This document shows, piece by piece, positions 17,091-25,553 of a stretch of 60,023 nucleotides of DNA. The DNA lies in assembly GCA_014653665.1 (NCBI GenBank), contig JACWEE010000002.1, positions 1 to 60,023 of the forward strand, in the 5' to 3' direction. The stretch's first letter is position 1. Each line of letters starts with the position of its first letter. The position numbers were made by a program, and so were the translations under genes. The notes under the pieces were generated by a model. The model had not been told where the DNA came from, made no database searches, and saw nothing but the letters and a program-made list of their open reading frames with translations. The DNA comes from Pelagibacterales bacterium SAG-MED34. Lineage in GTDB: Bacteria; Pseudomonadota; Alphaproteobacteria; Pelagibacterales; Pelagibacteraceae.

Positions 17091-18116
17091 ATGTCTAAAA
17101 TCGAAATCAATAACGTATACAAAATTTTTGGTCCAAAACCCGAAAGCGTTCTTAAAATGGTACAAGAAGGGGCTACAAAAGAGGATGTTCTTGAAAAGAC
17201 TGGACATACTGTTGGATTAGATAATGTATCCCTTAAAATTGAAGAAGGAGAAACATTTGTTTGCATGGGTTTATCTGGGTCAGGAAAATCTACATTAATT
17301 AGACATTTGAATAGATTAATTGATCCGACTGCTGGAGAAATTCTAGTAGAAGGTAAAGATGTTACCACTCTAAACAAAGAGCAATTAATAGAATTTAGAA
17401 GACAAAAAATGAGCATGGTTTTCCAAAGATTTGGTTTATTTCCTCATAAAACAGTTTTGCAAAATGTTGGATATGGACTCGAAATGCAAGGTATCGAGAT
17501 TGATAAGAGAAATTCTGTAGCTATGGAAAAAATCGAATCTGTTGGTTTAACTGGATTTGAAAATCAATATCCTGCACAACTTTCTGGAGGTATGCAACAG
17601 CGAGTAGGTCTTGCAAGAGCTTTGGCTACTGACACAGATATTATGTTAATGGATGAAGCTTTTTCTGCATTAGACCCCTTGATTAGAAGCGATATGCAGA
17701 AACAACTAATAGATTTACAATCAGAATTAAAAAAAACAATAGTATTTATTACTCACGATCTTGACGAGTCATTAAGATTGGGAGATCATATTGGAATTTT
17801 GAATGCAGGTAAACTTGTACAGGTAGGAACGCCTGTAGAAATTATAATGAACCCTGCTGATGATTATGTTGAAGCATTTGTTAAAGATGTAAATAGAACT
17901 AAAGTTATTAAAGCAAAAATTATAATGAAACCATTAAATCAATCAGATGATATTGATAAATCGAACTTAATAAAAGTAGAGGAAGATCAATTTATAGAAG
18001 AATTTCTACCTCAAGTTGTTTGTAGTAATTCTAATTGTGAAGTAGTTGATAAACAAGGGAATGCTAAAGGCTATATATCAAATAAAGAATTGCAAGAATC
18101 GCTTTCAAACTCATAA
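17091..18116 (+). CDS. proV: Glycine betaine/proline-type ABC transporter ATPase (ProV), second copy
   Basis: This 341-residue ATPase is a diverged paralogue of the one at 10819-11865. It has Walker [10 protein letters not shown] (60-68), Q-loop VFQRFGLFPH, signature LSGGMQQR (164-171) and the histidine switch FITHD. Walker B ends MDEA instead of the usual DEP, but the catalytic glutamate is kept. The C-terminal part (from about 285) is a reduced CBS-like domain. No permease or binding protein accompanies it, so it most likely serves the double permease 3 kb upstream, giving a transporter with two unlike ATPases. It is followed by an oxygenase gene after 15 bases. Confidence 0.92.
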   Translation: MSKIEINNVYKIFGPKPESVLKMVQEGATKEDVLEKTGHTVGLDNVSLKIEEGETFVCMGLSGSGKSTLIRHLNRLIDPTAGEILVEGKDVTTLNKEQLIEFRRQKMSMVFQRFGLFPHKTVLQNVGYGLEMQGIEIDKRNSVAMEKIESVGLTGFENQYPAQLSGGMQQRVGLARALATDTDIMLMDEAFSALDPLIRSDMQKQLIDLQSELKKTIVFITHDLDESLRLGDHIGILNAGKLVQVGTPVEIIMNPADDYVEAFVKDVNRTKVIKAKIIMKPLNQSDDIDKSNLIKVEEDQFIEEFLPQVVCSNSNCEVVDKQGNAKGYISNKELQESLSNS

Positions 18117-18131
18117 TTAGATTAAATAGTT

Positions 18132-18983
18132 ATGAAAAAAAGTTTAAGTAACATCGTTGATTTAGTTAAATATCCAATTCATGATTTACAATCACCAAAG
18201 ATCAAGAAAGTAATTGAAAAATGTAAAACTGAATTAGATAGCGATAGTTGTTCGGTGATTCCTAATTTTATTTTACCAAATTCTTTAAATGTAATGAAAA
18301 AAGAATTAGAGCAACAGCTTAATGAAGTTTATATGTCTAAAGAAAGTATCAACGCATATCTTTATGCAAAAGACGACCCTAGTCTTCCCAAAGATCACCC
18401 AAAAAGAATATTTATGGATAGATTTAATGGATATTTAAATTCAGATTGTTTTGCAAAAAATTCTGAGATGAAATTTTTATATGAAACCGAAGAATTATTA
18501 AAATTTGTATCTGCTTGCTTAGGGATTGCACCTATCTATAGATGGGCTGATCCTTTAGCCTGTCATGCATACAATGTTATGGAACCTGATGGAATATTGC
18601 CTTGGCATTTTGATAGTTGTGAATTTACTTTAAGCCTCATGATCCAAAAACCAGAAGAAGGAGGAATATTTGAATATTGTCCAAACATAAGAGAACCAGG
18701 TAACGAAAAATTTGACGATGTGAAAAAAGTACTAGATGGAGATCGAACAAAAGTAAAACGACTTGAACTTGAACCAGGTGATTTACAAATATTTAAAGGT
18801 AGATTTACCATGCATAGAGTAACTAAAGTTATGGGAAAAACATCACGTTTTATGTGCATACCTGCGTATGTATTGGATCCCTGGAGAGTAAATACACCCG
18901 AACATTCAAAAGCAATTTACGGAAAAGTATTGCCCATACATTTAGAAAGAAATAAAGTTAGACCTGATGGATTAACAGATTAA
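18132..18983 (+). CDS. BesD/HalD-like Fe(II)/2-oxoglutarate hydroxylase
   Basis: This 283-residue protein resembles the small 2-oxoglutarate enzymes that hydroxylate or chlorinate free amino acids. The metal motif is His159-Phe-Asp161 in PWHFDSCEFTLSL, the distal ligand is His228 in FKGRFTMHRV, and Arg239 should hold the co-substrate. The halogenase branch replaces the aspartate with glycine to make room for chloride; here it is aspartate, so hydroxylation is predicted. The substrate is unknown: lysine-like or trimethylammonium amino acids are plausible from the setting beside betaine transport and carnitine genes. It follows proV by 15 bases and its stop overlaps the ATG of the SDR gene (TAATG), so the three form an operon. 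Confidence 0.82.
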   Translation: MKKSLSNIVDLVKYPIHDLQSPKIKKVIEKCKTELDSDSCSVIPNFILPNSLNVMKKELEQQLNEVYMSKESINAYLYAKDDPSLPKDHPKRIFMDRFNGYLNSDCFAKNSEMKFLYETEELLKFVSACLGIAPIYRWADPLACHAYNVMEPDGILPWHFDSCEFTLSLMIQKPEEGGIFEYCPNIREPGNEKFDDVKKVLDGDRTKVKRLELEPGDLQIFKGRFTMHRVTKVMGKTSRFMCIPAYVLDPWRVNTPEHSKAIYGKVLPIHLERNKVRPDGLTD

Positions 18984-19768
18984 TGTCATACAATTTCAAA
19001 AATAAAAAAATAATTATCTCTGCTGGAGCATCAGGAATTGGATGGGCAACAGCAAAAGAGTGTCTAGAAAAAGGTGCGAAGGTATTCGTTTGTGATGTTG
19101 ATAAAAAATCTATATATAAATTAAAGAAAAATCCTTTAAATAATAAAAGATTATTTTCTTTTCATTGCGATGCCTCAAATGAAAACGATGTAATAAATTT
19201 CTTTAAAGAAATTAAAAAAAAAACACAAAAGATTGATGCACTAATTAATAATGTTGGAGTTGCAGGCCCAACAGGAACTATGGACAAACTTAAAACAAAA
19301 GATTGGGAACAAACTTTAAAGATAAATGTAATTAGTCATTTTATTTTTTCAAAATTAGCAATCCCAATGTTAAAAAAAAATAAAGGTGGGTCAGTAGTTA
19401 ATCTGTCTTCTACAGCAGGTATATTTGGATTTCCATTAAGGTCTCCGTATTCAGCAAGTAAATGGGCGGTGGTAGGAATGACAAAAACTCTAGCAATGGA
19501 ATTAGGAAAGTTTAAAATTAGAGTAAACGCAATTTGTCCAGGAACTGTAAAAGGAGATAGAATGGGAAGAGTTATTAGAGACAAAGCTAAATTTTTAAAA
19601 ATTTCAAAAAAAGCAGTGGAGAGTGAATTTGTTTCTATGACTTCTCTTAATACTTGGGTTTACGAGAAAGATATTGGTAAAATGTGTTGCTATTTAATTT
19701 CTGACGAGTCTTCTAGGATTTCTGGTCAAGTAGTTGGTGTTGATGGTAACACTTTAAGAATGCATTAG
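18983..19768 (+). CDS. SDR family NAD(P)-dependent oxidoreductase
   Basis: This is a classical short-chain dehydrogenase of 261 residues. The cofactor motif is AGASGIG (14-20, with Ala in place of the first Gly of TGxxxGxG), followed by NNVG (89-92), Ser142/143 and the catalytic YSASK with Tyr156 and Lys160. Asp38 at the end of the second strand suggests NAD preference. It overlaps the preceding hydroxylase by one base, so it probably oxidises the hydroxyl group that enzyme creates, or an acid derived from it. It ends 4 bases from the convergent alpha/beta hydrolase gene. Confidence 0.92.
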   Translation: MSYNFKNKKIIISAGASGIGWATAKECLEKGAKVFVCDVDKKSIYKLKKNPLNNKRLFSFHCDASNENDVINFFKEIKKKTQKIDALINNVGVAGPTGTMDKLKTKDWEQTLKINVISHFIFSKLAIPMLKKNKGGSVVNLSSTAGIFGFPLRSPYSASKWAVVGMTKTLAMELGKFKIRVNAICPGTVKGDRMGRVIRDKAKFLKISKKAVESEFVSMTSLNTWVYEKDIGKMCCYLISDESSRISGQVVGVDGNTLRMH

Positions 19769-19772
19769 AGAT

Positions 19773-20543
19773 TTAAATATTTTCAATAAATTCTATTAAG
19801 TTATTTGCAATTTGCTCAGGAGCCTCTATCAAAAAAGAGTGTTTAACATCTGGTATAATAACTAATTTAGAATCTTTTATCTGATTTGACATTTTTTTGT
19901 TATGAAAAGGAGTGCATCCACCATCATTTTCTCCTGTCATAAATAGACAGGGTTTATTTATATCTTTTAACCATGAGATCATCTCAGTTTCTGCATAAAT
20001 TTTAAAAACATTTATAAACACATCTTTATCAGTATCTATTACCTGTTTTAATCGTCTTGATACAAGGTCCGGATTTTTTTCAATAAAATCATCTGTAAAC
20101 CATCTGCTAGTAAGATTTTTTAATGTTTGTTCAACTCCCTTATTTTTTAGATCTGAAATGACATTCCACACTTTTTGTTTATCTTCATCAGATCTTCCTG
20201 CAACTGTTGATAATAATCCTACTGATAAAACCCTTTCAGGAAACTTTTTGGCATAAGCAGGGGCAATCATGCCCCCCAAAGAATGTCCCATAAAATGGGC
20301 TTTTTGGATGTTTGTCTTTTCTCTTACTCTTTCTAAATCTAATACAAGGTCATCTAAATTAAAATCTTTATTATCTACAGGTGATTTTCCATGCCCTCTT
20401 AAATCGTATGTCACGACTGTAAACATGCTTTTAAGTTTTGGAGTTATAAATCTCCATGCATCTTCTGCACCCCCAACTCCATGAGTTAAAAATATTGCCG
20501 GTCCTGATCCTGTAACTGAGTAATTGCAATCTATGATGCTCAT
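19773..20543 (-). CDS. Alpha/beta hydrolase
   Basis: This 256-residue hydrolase has the oxyanion strand LTHGVGG (19-25), the DLRGHGKS loop (47-54), the nucleophile Ser88 in GHSLGG and the terminal histidine in VKHSFL near 235. The acid is probably the aspartate in TGENDGG. It resembles enol-lactone and aminoacrylate hydrolases such as PcaD and RutD. It is the last gene of a leftward operon (BKACE, carnitine dehydrogenase, flavin monooxygenase, this gene) and lies 6 bases after the monooxygenase. A related but frameshifted hydrolase lies at 33447-34221, also near a luciferase-like monooxygenase. Confidence 0.9.
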   Translation of the reverse strand: MSIIDCNYSVTGSGPAIFLTHGVGGAEDAWRFITPKLKSMFTVVTYDLRGHGKSPVDNKDFNLDDLVLDLERVREKTNIQKAHFMGHSLGGMIAPAYAKKFPERVLSVGLLSTVAGRSDEDKQKVWNVISDLKNKGVEQTLKNLTSRWFTDDFIEKNPDLVSRRLKQVIDTDKDVFINVFKIYAETEMISWLKDINKPCLFMTGENDGGCTPFHNKKMSNQIKDSKLVIIPDVKHSFLIEAPEQIANNLIEFIENI

Positions 20544-20549
20544 AGATAT

Positions 20550-21584
20550 TTAAGCTACTTGTATATTAGATTTTTTAAAATATGGGATTACGTTTTCACC
20601 AATTCTATACATTGACTCTATTAGGTCTTCTTGTGATTGTCCAAAACTTGAACTAAGAATTACCTCATCAACTCCTGCTTCAGCATAAACGCTAAGTTTA
20701 TCAATCATTTCATTTAAAGGGCAAATTAAAAGATTTTCTTTTAGTTCTTCTAAAGTTTGTTTTCTTGGTAAAGCTTCAATATTACCCTCTTTTACCTTGC
20801 CTGGTCCTGTAAACATATTATCAAATCTTTTGTAATATTCGTAAGCAAGTTTTGTTTTCTCTCTAGCTTCATTTTCATCTTTTGCTAAGTAAGCCATTCG
20901 TTGCATTGAAAGTTTGAGTAATTTTCCTTTTTCACCTAGTTGAATGCAACCTTCTTTAAATGCATTAACTCTATTTAATAAAAGATCTTTTGTTCCTGAT
21001 AATACTGTTGATTGAACATGAAATCCTCTTGAAGCTGCATCTTTTATACTTTCTAAATTCATTGCAGCAACCATCATTGGTATTGGATTACTTATGGGTC
21101 GAGGCATTATGGTTAATGGTTCGAAGTCATAGTATTTTCCTTTATATGAAACTTCTTTATTTTTTAATAACAATTGTAGAACCTCTAGAGACTCTACAAA
21201 TTTTTCTTTTGATTGTTCTATTGGGGTACCTAGTCTTTTCATTTCCCATGGAAATGCTCCTCTTCCTACACCTAAGATTAATCTTCCATCAGTTAAAATA
21301 TCGGCAGTAGCTACTTCACCAGCATATGTTCTCATGTCGTGTAGAGGTAAAACAACAATACCTGTTGTTATTTTAATATTTTTTGTAACTGATGCAATTT
21401 TTACAGCCATCTGTAATGGTGATGGCATCATCAGTAAATTTATTAAATGATGCTCTGGTATTGATACAGTTGCATAACCAATTTTTTCAGCAGTTACACA
21501 TTCTTCAAGCATATTTTTAAAATGCTGCCTTGAACCCATGCTTGTGTCTGGCATGTAACTTGTTAAAAAATGATTAAAATCCAT
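20550..21584 (-). CDS. LLM class flavin-dependent monooxygenase
   Basis: This 344-residue protein is a luciferase-like (LLM) flavin enzyme that needs FMNH2 from a partner reductase. The segment SIPEHHLINLL (41-51) and the phosphate-site motif ADILTDGRLILGVGRG (around 94-109) are typical. Family members oxidise amines, sulfonates, alkanes or heterocycles. It lies in the leftward operon between carnitine dehydrogenase (35 bases upstream) and an alpha/beta hydrolase (6 bases downstream). A role on a trimethylammonium or carbonyl intermediate is possible but not shown. No separate flavin reductase gene is in the window. Confidence 0.9.
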   Translation of the reverse strand: MDFNHFLTSYMPDTSMGSRQHFKNMLEECVTAEKIGYATVSIPEHHLINLLMMPSPLQMAVKIASVTKNIKITTGIVVLPLHDMRTYAGEVATADILTDGRLILGVGRGAFPWEMKRLGTPIEQSKEKFVESLEVLQLLLKNKEVSYKGKYYDFEPLTIMPRPISNPIPMMVAAMNLESIKDAASRGFHVQSTVLSGTKDLLLNRVNAFKEGCIQLGEKGKLLKLSMQRMAYLAKDENEAREKTKLAYEYYKRFDNMFTGPGKVKEGNIEALPRKQTLEELKENLLICPLNEMIDKLSVYAEAGVDEVILSSSFGQSQEDLIESMYRIGENVIPYFKKSNIQVA

Positions 21585-21619
21585 TAACTAAATTACCATT
21601 TTAAGTTTTCTTTAGATAT

Positions 21620-22564
21620 CTATTTTCTAATTTTATTTTCATATTTTTTTCTAAGATTTTGAAGTTCAACTAAATACTCATCTCTTATATTTGACAATTG
21701 ATTGATTGATTTTCCTCTTGCTTGCTTTTTTGTACCAGAAATCAATCTTTCTGAGAGCTTTTTTGACAACTTTGGCGCTTTAAGCTTAGTCCAAGGGAGT
21801 TTTAATGCAGGCCCAAATTGTTCAAGCATATGTTTCATTCCGGCTTTTCCTCCTGCTAAATGAAAAGTTAAAAATGTTCCCATTAATGAGTATCTTAAGC
21901 CTGGACCGTCCTCAATAGCTCTATCTAAATCCTCTGTTGAGGCATACCCATCATTAATAATATGAAGTGCTTCTCTCCACAAAGCTTCTTGAAGTCTATC
22001 GGATAGATAGCCTGGTAGCTCCTTTTTAAGTATAATTGGGTTCATTGAGATCGTTTTATAAAATTTATTTGCCACATTTAATGATTTAGAACTAGTTTTT
22101 TTTCCTGGGACTATTTCAACTAAAGGTAGTAAATAAACAGGATTAAACGGATGGGCGATGATACCCCTTTCATTATTTTTACATTTTGAAAAAATTCTTG
22201 AGGGTAATAATCCAGATGAGCTAGAAGATATCAAGACCTCAGGTTTACAATTATTTGAAATTTTACTTATTAATTGAGTTTTAAGTTTATAGTTTTCAGG
22301 AGCACATTCTTGAATTAGGTCTGCATCTTTAACAGCACTCTCTAATGAAGAAAAAAATTTTAAATTATTTAAATTTATTTTTTTTTTATTAAATAATTTT
22401 TTTACAAATGGTATGGCTCTTTTTATTTCTTGGATTAAATTATTTCTTTGAATTAAATTTTTATCGTATGCTAAAACTTTTATGTTGTGAGCCAAAAGTC
22501 TTATTGTCCACCCTACTCCAATTACACCTGTTCCAATTACTGCAACTTTTTTTATTCTGGACAT
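21620..22564 (-). CDS. lcdH: L-carnitine dehydrogenase (3-hydroxyacyl-CoA dehydrogenase fold)
   Basis: The predicted reaction is L-carnitine plus NAD to 3-dehydrocarnitine. The 314-residue protein has the NAD motif GTGVIG (11-16) and Asp33 at the end of the second strand. It also has SSSSSG (112-117), the catalytic His137 in HPFNPVYLLPLVE and Glu149. The carnitine dehydrogenase group is marked by EALWREAL, GPGLRYSLMGTF and FGPALKLPWTKL, all present. Unlike the forms in many rhizobia it lacks a fused C-terminal thioesterase; a separate thioesterase lies at 25083-25550. Its ATG overlaps the stop of the BKACE gene, so the two are translationally coupled. This pairing is the strongest evidence for carnitine breakdown here. 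Confidence 0.9.
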   Translation of the reverse strand: MSRIKKVAVIGTGVIGVGWTIRLLAHNIKVLAYDKNLIQRNNLIQEIKRAIPFVKKLFNKKKINLNNLKFFSSLESAVKDADLIQECAPENYKLKTQLISKISNNCKPEVLISSSSSGLLPSRIFSKCKNNERGIIAHPFNPVYLLPLVEIVPGKKTSSKSLNVANKFYKTISMNPIILKKELPGYLSDRLQEALWREALHIINDGYASTEDLDRAIEDGPGLRYSLMGTFLTFHLAGGKAGMKHMLEQFGPALKLPWTKLKAPKLSKKLSERLISGTKKQARGKSINQLSNIRDEYLVELQNLRKKYENKIRK

Positions 22565-23451
22565 TACTTGTGTTTAACAAGCTTTAGTTTTTTCCTTGTT
22601 TCTTCTGCAGTCATTATTGATGCTCCAAGATCAGTTACAATTCTAATCGCTTTTTCAACTAACTGAGCATTGGTTGCAAGTTTACCTTTTGATATATACA
22701 AATTATCTTCTAAACCAACTCTTGGGTTTCCACCCATAACAACTGTTTGTGCCACAAAAGGCATTTCATTTTTTGATATAGCAAAACCTGACCAAACCCC
22801 TTGTTCTGGCATTATATCTTTCATAGCTTGCATCGCTAAAGGAGTAGCTGGGGCTCCCCAAGGAATACCTAAACACATTTGGAACATTGGAGGATCATCT
22901 AGCAAACCCTCTTTGTATAATTGAGAGCCGAACCACATATTTCCTAAATCGAATGCCTCTATCTCTGGTTTAACTTTAATTTCCTGCAACTTTTTTGCAG
23001 CTTTTCTTAAATCATTAGGAGTATTAACTGTAATAACTGAACCATCACCAAAGTTTAATGTTCCAGCATCTAATGTGCAGATTTCTGGCAAGAATTGTTC
23101 TGCATTAGCTATTCTTTCCATAACATTTGCCATGTCGGTCATAGGGCCAAAATCTAGAGGATTTTTTCCTTGTCCAATATCTAAATCACCACCCATCCCT
23201 GTTGTTAAATTTAAAATTACATCGGTTTCACTTGATCTAATTCTATCAACTACTTCTTTATATAATTCTAGCCTTCTACTTGGTGTTCCATCCTCTTCTC
23301 TTACATGAATATGTGCAATTGCTGCTCCAGCTTTTGCTGCCTCTATTGCTGATTTAGCAATTTGTTCTGGTGTTTTAGGTAAGTCAGGGTGTTTGCTTGC
23401 AGTATCTCCTGACCCTGTTACAGCACATGATACAAAAACGTTGTTGTTCAT
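22564..23451 (-). CDS. Beta-keto acid cleavage enzyme (BKACE, DUF849), probably dehydrocarnitine-specific
   Basis: BKACE enzymes condense a beta-keto acid with acetyl-CoA to give acetoacetate and a new CoA ester. With 3-dehydrocarnitine the product is betainyl-CoA. The 295-residue protein starts SCAVTGSGDT and has the zinc histidines His47 and His49 in IAHIHVR; a conserved glutamate follows in GLEDNLY, the third ligand in this family. Substrate choice is inferred from coupling to carnitine dehydrogenase, whose ATG overlaps this stop. It is the first gene of the leftward operon and only 29 bases separate it from the divergent aldolase gene. A 3-keto-5-aminohexanoate substrate is less likely, as no lysine-fermentation genes are near. 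Confidence 0.9.
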   Translation of the reverse strand: MNNNVFVSCAVTGSGDTASKHPDLPKTPEQIAKSAIEAAKAGAAIAHIHVREEDGTPSRRLELYKEVVDRIRSSETDVILNLTTGMGGDLDIGQGKNPLDFGPMTDMANVMERIANAEQFLPEICTLDAGTLNFGDGSVITVNTPNDLRKAAKKLQEIKVKPEIEAFDLGNMWFGSQLYKEGLLDDPPMFQMCLGIPWGAPATPLAMQAMKDIMPEQGVWSGFAISKNEMPFVAQTVVMGGNPRVGLEDNLYISKGKLATNAQLVEKAIRIVTDLGASIMTAEETRKKLKLVKHK

Positions 23452-23480
23452 AATTTATTTTTCAACTATATTTTAAAATC

Positions 23481-24212
23481 ATGCAAATGGAAATATCAGA
23501 ATTACAGAAGGATTTAGCTGCAACTTTTAGATGGACAGCTAGACTTGATATGCATGAGGGTGTTGCAAACCACTTTAGTGCATGCATACCTGGTACATCT
23601 GATTTTTACTGTAATAAAGCAGGTATTCATTTTAGTAGAATTAAGGCTAGCGATCTAATCTTAGTAACTAAGGAAAACAAAGAGGAGTTAAAGAATAAGC
23701 CAGACGTTATTGATCCTACAGCCTTGTATATCCATGGTGCAATTCATGAAAAAGCACCACACGCAAGATGTATTTTTCATGTCCATTCTAAATATGCAAC
23801 TGCTCTTTCTACTCTAAAAGACCCAGTATTAAAACCAATCGATCAAAATACAATGATGTTTTATAATAGAGTATCTACATACAATGAATTTGGAGGTTTA
23901 GGACTTGAGGACGAGTCCATAAAAATGGCAAATGCTCTCGGTAATAAACAACATATGTTGCTTTCAAATCATGGAATTTTAACAACAGGAGAAACTGTTG
24001 CTGAAGGTTTTAATTCACTTTATTATTTTGAAAGAGCGGCACAAACATATCTTACAGCTCTTTCAACTAACCAAGAACTTAATGTGGTTAGCCATGAAGT
24101 TGCGGAGAAAACTGCAGAAGAACATGCAAACTTTCCAACTGATTTTGCAAATCTATTTTTATCTCAAATAAGATTAATTTTAGATAAAGAAGAGCCAGAT
24201 TATAAAAATTAA
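23481..24212 (+). CDS. Class II aldolase/adducin family protein
   Basis: This 243-residue protein has the zinc-dependent class II aldolase fold. The metal histidines are in IFHVHSKYA (His100, His102) and SNHGILTTG (His164). Relatives include fuculose-phosphate aldolase and decarboxylases of hydroxy acids; none of the sugar-phosphate residues can be assigned with confidence. It leads a rightward operon: the HpcH-type lyase starts 1 base after its stop, then the thioesterase. A start at the second ATG (23487) is possible. The gap to the divergent BKACE gene is only 29 bases, so its promoter must lie in that gap or within coding sequence. Confidence 0.87.
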   Translation: MQMEISELQKDLAATFRWTARLDMHEGVANHFSACIPGTSDFYCNKAGIHFSRIKASDLILVTKENKEELKNKPDVIDPTALYIHGAIHEKAPHARCIFHVHSKYATALSTLKDPVLKPIDQNTMMFYNRVSTYNEFGGLGLEDESIKMANALGNKQHMLLSNHGILTTGETVAEGFNSLYYFERAAQTYLTALSTNQELNVVSHEVAEKTAEEHANFPTDFANLFLSQIRLILDKEEPDYKN

Positions 24213-24213
24213 G

Positions 24214-25074
24214 ATGAATTTAGATAAATTAAAAGTAAGAAGAAGTTTTATTTTTACACCAGGGCTTCACCCTGAAATGTTTCCTAAAGCAATTGCATCA
24301 GGTGCTGATATGGTTTGTATTGAATTAGAAGATGGAATAGCAATAAATGATAAAGAACAGGCAAGAAAAAATACAATTGAAGCTCTTAAAACACTCGAAG
24401 TAAAAAATGATGTAGAATTAGTTGTAAGACTAAATAATCAAAGAACCAAATTTGGTCTTTCAGATCTAGAGGCTTTTATTTCAAGTAAAATAAATCTAAA
24501 GGCAATTATGTTGCCGAAAGTTAAAACTCCAGATGAAATAACGTTTATTGATGATCTGCTAACAGACTGTAATTTAGATACGGATCTTCACGTAATTATG
24601 GAAACAAATGAGGCTTTAGAAAATATTTATAATATTGCTCATGCCAGTAAAAGAATAGTTGCTCTATATTTTGGTGGAGTTGATATGGCAGCTGAGCTTA
24701 GAGTTGAGAATAAATGGGAAAATCTTGTTCACGCAAGATCTAAATTAGTTCATGCAGGTGCAAGTGTTGGTGTAGATGTAATAGATGTACCTTATTTAGA
24801 CTTAGAGAATATGGAAGGAATGAGGAAAGAGGCTGAACAAGTAAGAAACTTAGGCTTTACTGGAAAAGGTTCTATTCATCCAAAACAAATTAAAATTTTA
24901 AATGAAGTATTTACACCACCTCAAGATGAAATTATCAAGGCTAAAAAAATTTTAGAAGAATTTAATAATTCAAATACAGGTCTAGTAGTCATAGAGGGTA
25001 AACTTATAGAAAAACCTGTCCTTCGAGAAATGAAAAGGAAAATATTGATAGCAGATAAAATAAATAAAGTTTAA
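24214..25074 (+). CDS. HpcH/HpaI aldolase / CitE-like lyase
   Basis: This is a TIM-barrel lyase of the CitE/malyl-CoA lyase type, 286 residues long. RRSFIFTPGLHPEMF (9-23), the acidic IELEDG (36-41), VVRLNN (70-75) and GFTGKGSIHPKQI near 224 are family hallmarks; Glu and Asp in these hold magnesium. Such enzymes cleave or hydrolyse 3-hydroxyacyl-CoA esters such as malyl-CoA and citramalyl-CoA. It sits 1 base after the class II aldolase gene and 8 bases before the thioesterase. The product may feed acetyl-CoA or glyoxylate; the substrate is not fixed by the sequence. Confidence 0.9.
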   Translation: MNLDKLKVRRSFIFTPGLHPEMFPKAIASGADMVCIELEDGIAINDKEQARKNTIEALKTLEVKNDVELVVRLNNQRTKFGLSDLEAFISSKINLKAIMLPKVKTPDEITFIDDLLTDCNLDTDLHVIMETNEALENIYNIAHASKRIVALYFGGVDMAAELRVENKWENLVHARSKLVHAGASVGVDVIDVPYLDLENMEGMRKEAEQVRNLGFTGKGSIHPKQIKILNEVFTPPQDEIIKAKKILEEFNNSNTGLVVIEGKLIEKPVLREMKRKILIADKINKV

Positions 25075-25082
25075 ATTAAATT

Positions 25083-25550
25083 ATGTCATTTCATCTTGCC
25101 ACTAGAAAAGTTATTAAGGAATGGACAGACTACAATGAACATATGAATATGGCATACTATGTTCTAATTTTTGATCAAGCATGGGAAACAATGCTTAATA
25201 AGTTTCATATGGGTGGTTCAAATGCACAAATTAATAAAAGAAGTACTATGGTTGTAGATACAAGAACTACCTATGACAATGAAGTGAAAGAAAATGATGA
25301 AGTAGATGTTTATTGCACCTTCTTTGATCATGATAAAAAAAGATTACATTTAAAATGCGAAATGTATGAAAAGCAGTCAAATAAACTCGCTGCAACTATT
25401 GAAAGCCTGTCGCTTTATATTGATCTGGATAAAAGAAAGGTCACAGAATTTGAACAAGATAAAATCCAAATAATGGATGACTTTATAAATAAAAATAAGG
25501 TTTCTTTTAACTCAGAAAATTTAGTGTTTTCTGGTAAGCTAAAAAAATAA
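25083..25550 (+). CDS. Hotdog thioesterase, betainyl-CoA thioesterase-like
   Basis: This 155-residue 4HBT hotdog protein begins with EWTDYNEHMNMAYY (13-26), the motif of the thioesterase domain fused to carnitine dehydrogenase in many bacteria. Asp31, which follows in FDQAW, suits the catalytic position. The predicted reaction is betainyl-CoA plus water to glycine betaine and CoA, the last step of carnitine breakdown after BKACE. Here the thioesterase is a separate gene in the rightward operon, 1.6 kb from the BKACE gene on the other strand. A general acyl-CoA thioesterase is the alternative. Confidence 0.85.
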   Translation: MSFHLATRKVIKEWTDYNEHMNMAYYVLIFDQAWETMLNKFHMGGSNAQINKRSTMVVDTRTTYDNEVKENDEVDVYCTFFDHDKKRLHLKCEMYEKQSNKLAATIESLSLYIDLDKRKVTEFEQDKIQIMDDFINKNKVSFNSENLVFSGKLKK

Positions 25551-25553
25551 GTT

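Noticed and set aside
17012-17416. A 134-residue ORF on the - strand
   Set aside because: It lies across the control region and the start of the second proV, whose Walker motifs are clear.
18608-18620. BesD-like protein as a halogenase
   Set aside because: The metal motif is His-Phe-Asp; halogenases of this group have Gly or Ala at the Asp position.
22564-23451. BKACE as lysine-fermentation Kce
   Set aside because: No kdd, kal or lysine mutase genes are nearby, and the gene is coupled to carnitine dehydrogenase.
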